A DNA stretch of 16,013 nt from Holophagales bacterium UBA5066. GTDB lineage: Bacteria; Acidobacteriota; Thermoanaerobaculia; UBA5066. The notes beneath the pieces are model-generated. The model worked only from the letters and a program-made list of their open reading frames with translations, made no database searches and was not told the DNA's origin. The position numbers and the translations under genes are program-made. Positions 15,239-16,013 of the stretch are shown here, one piece after another (the first letter of the stretch is position 1; every line of letters begins with the position of its first letter). The DNA is taken from assembly GCA_002414905.1 (NCBI GenBank), contig DIAY01000142.1:3786-19798 (forward strand). The letters run 5' to 3'.

Positions 15239-15877
15239 CTACCGTGTCGCCGAGAGCAGGTAAAACCTTCCGAGGGCGGCGTCTCCCCCTCGTTGCCGGC
15301 TGACGGACGGGAGAGGAAGCCTCGTTCCCTTGCCCGGCCCCGTCTCTCCGCCGCTGAGAAGTGAAGCGCCTCCCTCGAAGCGTTGCTTGCCGAAAAGCTT
15401 CGATTTCAGAGTCGGGTCGAACTGACCATAGGGGTCGTGCACGACGAGCCGGAAGTCGGCGGTACAGGAATTGGGGACGAAATTCTCGTAGCCGGTGACC
15501 AGGATGATGTGCCCGGCGACGTGGATGTGGCTGACGGAGACGAGAACGGGGAAGCCCCCGTTGATGAAGCGGACGATTCCCTCGATGGCCTGCACTTCGT
15601 CCGCGGTCTGGATGTAGTGGAACTTGAGGCTCGGAAAGTGCTTCTCGAGCCACCACTTCATGTTCGAGTGCGCGTTCCGCGCCTGGGAGGGTCGCTTGGG
15701 ATCCTTGTTGATGTCGTCCCAGATGTCGCGGATATCCCGCTCGCCCGCGCCCGTGCTCTGCCGGACGACATTCTGCTCCAGGTACGTCGCGAACATCCTC
15801 AGGACGGTCGACTGACAGGTGATGGACGTCGGCTGCACAAAGTAGGGAACCGGCAGGATGCACGTGAATCCCGGCAT
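15239..15877 (-). CDS. C39-like (papain-fold) cysteine peptidase
   Basis: This 212-aa protein has the catalytic set of the C39/C39-like peptidase fold: oxyanion Gln15 and nucleophile Cys21 in VQPTSITCQSTVLRM, His123 in HVAGHIILVTGY, and Asp148 in VVHDPYGQFDP. C39 enzymes proper cleave leaders after double Gly. The stand-alone C39-like proteins are less well defined and may cut other peptides. No clear signal peptide or membrane helix is visible, so it is probably cytoplasmic unless exported another way. The start is ATG 15877, with a strong AGGAGG five nt upstream. The C-terminal 45 residues (after LFGKQRFEGG) are Gly/Arg-rich and not recognisable; late frame damage cannot be excluded. No ABC transporter or peptide precursor gene is next to it in the window. 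The decayed copy 3 transposase lies downstream. Confidence 0.85.
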   Translation of the reverse strand: MPGFTCILPVPYFVQPTSITCQSTVLRMFATYLEQNVVRQSTGAGERDIRDIWDDINKDPKRPSQARNAHSNMKWWLEKHFPSLKFHYIQTADEVQAIEGIVRFINGGFPVLVSVSHIHVAGHIILVTGYENFVPNSCTADFRLVVHDPYGQFDPTLKSKLFGKQRFEGGASLLSGGETGPGKGTRLPLPSVSRQRGGDAALGRFYLLSATR

Positions 15878-15967
15878 GGGGCCCTCCTGAAAGACGCGGA
15901 CGTTTCGTTGAGCCTACAGGTTTCGGACCCGCCATCGCAAGGACGTCGACAGCACGACCCACATGAG

Positions 15968-16013
15968 GGTCAGGCGTGCCAGGTCAGGCGTGCCAGGGGT
16001 CAGGCGTGCCAGG
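15968..16013. repeat. Three tandem GGTCAGGCGTGCCA repeats at window end
   Basis: Units lie at 15968-15981, 15982-15995 and 15998-16011, the last separated by an extra GG. The array may continue past the window. TCAGGC-type short repeats upstream of genes often belong to REP-like families, and related cores occur at 5194 and 9376. Confidence 0.75.

Noticed and set aside
15036..15962. 308-aa minus-strand frame overlapping the C39-like peptidase
   Set aside because: Arg/Pro/His-rich alternative frame; the peptidase frame has the catalytic residues and AGGAGG start.
15968..16013. CRISPR-like array
   Set aside because: The 14-base units abut directly with no spacer sequences.

Overview
The window is high-GC bacterial DNA with unusually many Ser/Thr kinase, beta-propeller and TPR sequences. 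It also carries secreted multi-domain proteins with Ig-like, PPC and LamG modules. Together these suggest Acidobacteriota (Thermoanaerobaculia-like) or a similar large-genome soil lineage such as Myxococcota. This is inferred from gene content only.

Layout. (1) 2-5067: two same-strand receptor-type kinases joined by an ATGA overlap. The first has a TolB/PD40 propeller and is cut by the window start. The second has six TPR units. (2) 5068-5317: non-coding, with a strong GC stem-loop and a short REP-like dyad. (3) 5318-6822: a decayed IS91-family (HUH/Y2) element ending in a 206-bp module with a perfect 17-bp-arm hairpin. (4) 6870-9298: a compact metabolic locus. An acyl-CoA dehydrogenase-superfamily enzyme and a small cupin lie on the minus strand, divergent from an HxlR-type regulator with an SCP2-like C-terminal domain. 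The shared 102-bp promoter region holds two matching dyads, GTCC-N7-GGAC, 22 bp apart, which look like the regulator's operator. (5) 9299-9622: non-coding, with a nested stem-loop and a 5'-leader inverted repeat. (6) 9623-12622: a 999-aa secreted CehA/McbA-like PHP metallohydrolase with a string of C-terminal modules. A TTCG-capped hairpin follows it.

(7) 12675-15049 is a graveyard of broken genes: the C-terminal stump of a CzcA/CusA-type RND pump, a 5'-truncated second IS91-family copy, a secreted LamG gene broken by that copy, and a third, internally deleted transposase remnant. The 206-bp end of copy 2 matches that of copy 1 with only two mismatches, although their coding parts have diverged and decayed. 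Copy 2 abuts GTTC (GAAC on the other strand), the tetranucleotide type used by IS91, inside the LamG gene. (8) 15239-15877: an apparently intact C39-like cysteine peptidase on the minus strand. (9) 15968-16013: three copies of a GGTCAGGCGTGCCA repeat running to the window edge.

No tRNA, rRNA or CRISPR array was seen. The best leads are the dual operator at the HxlR/acyl-CoA dehydrogenase locus and the near-identical IS91-type terminal module on two dead copies.
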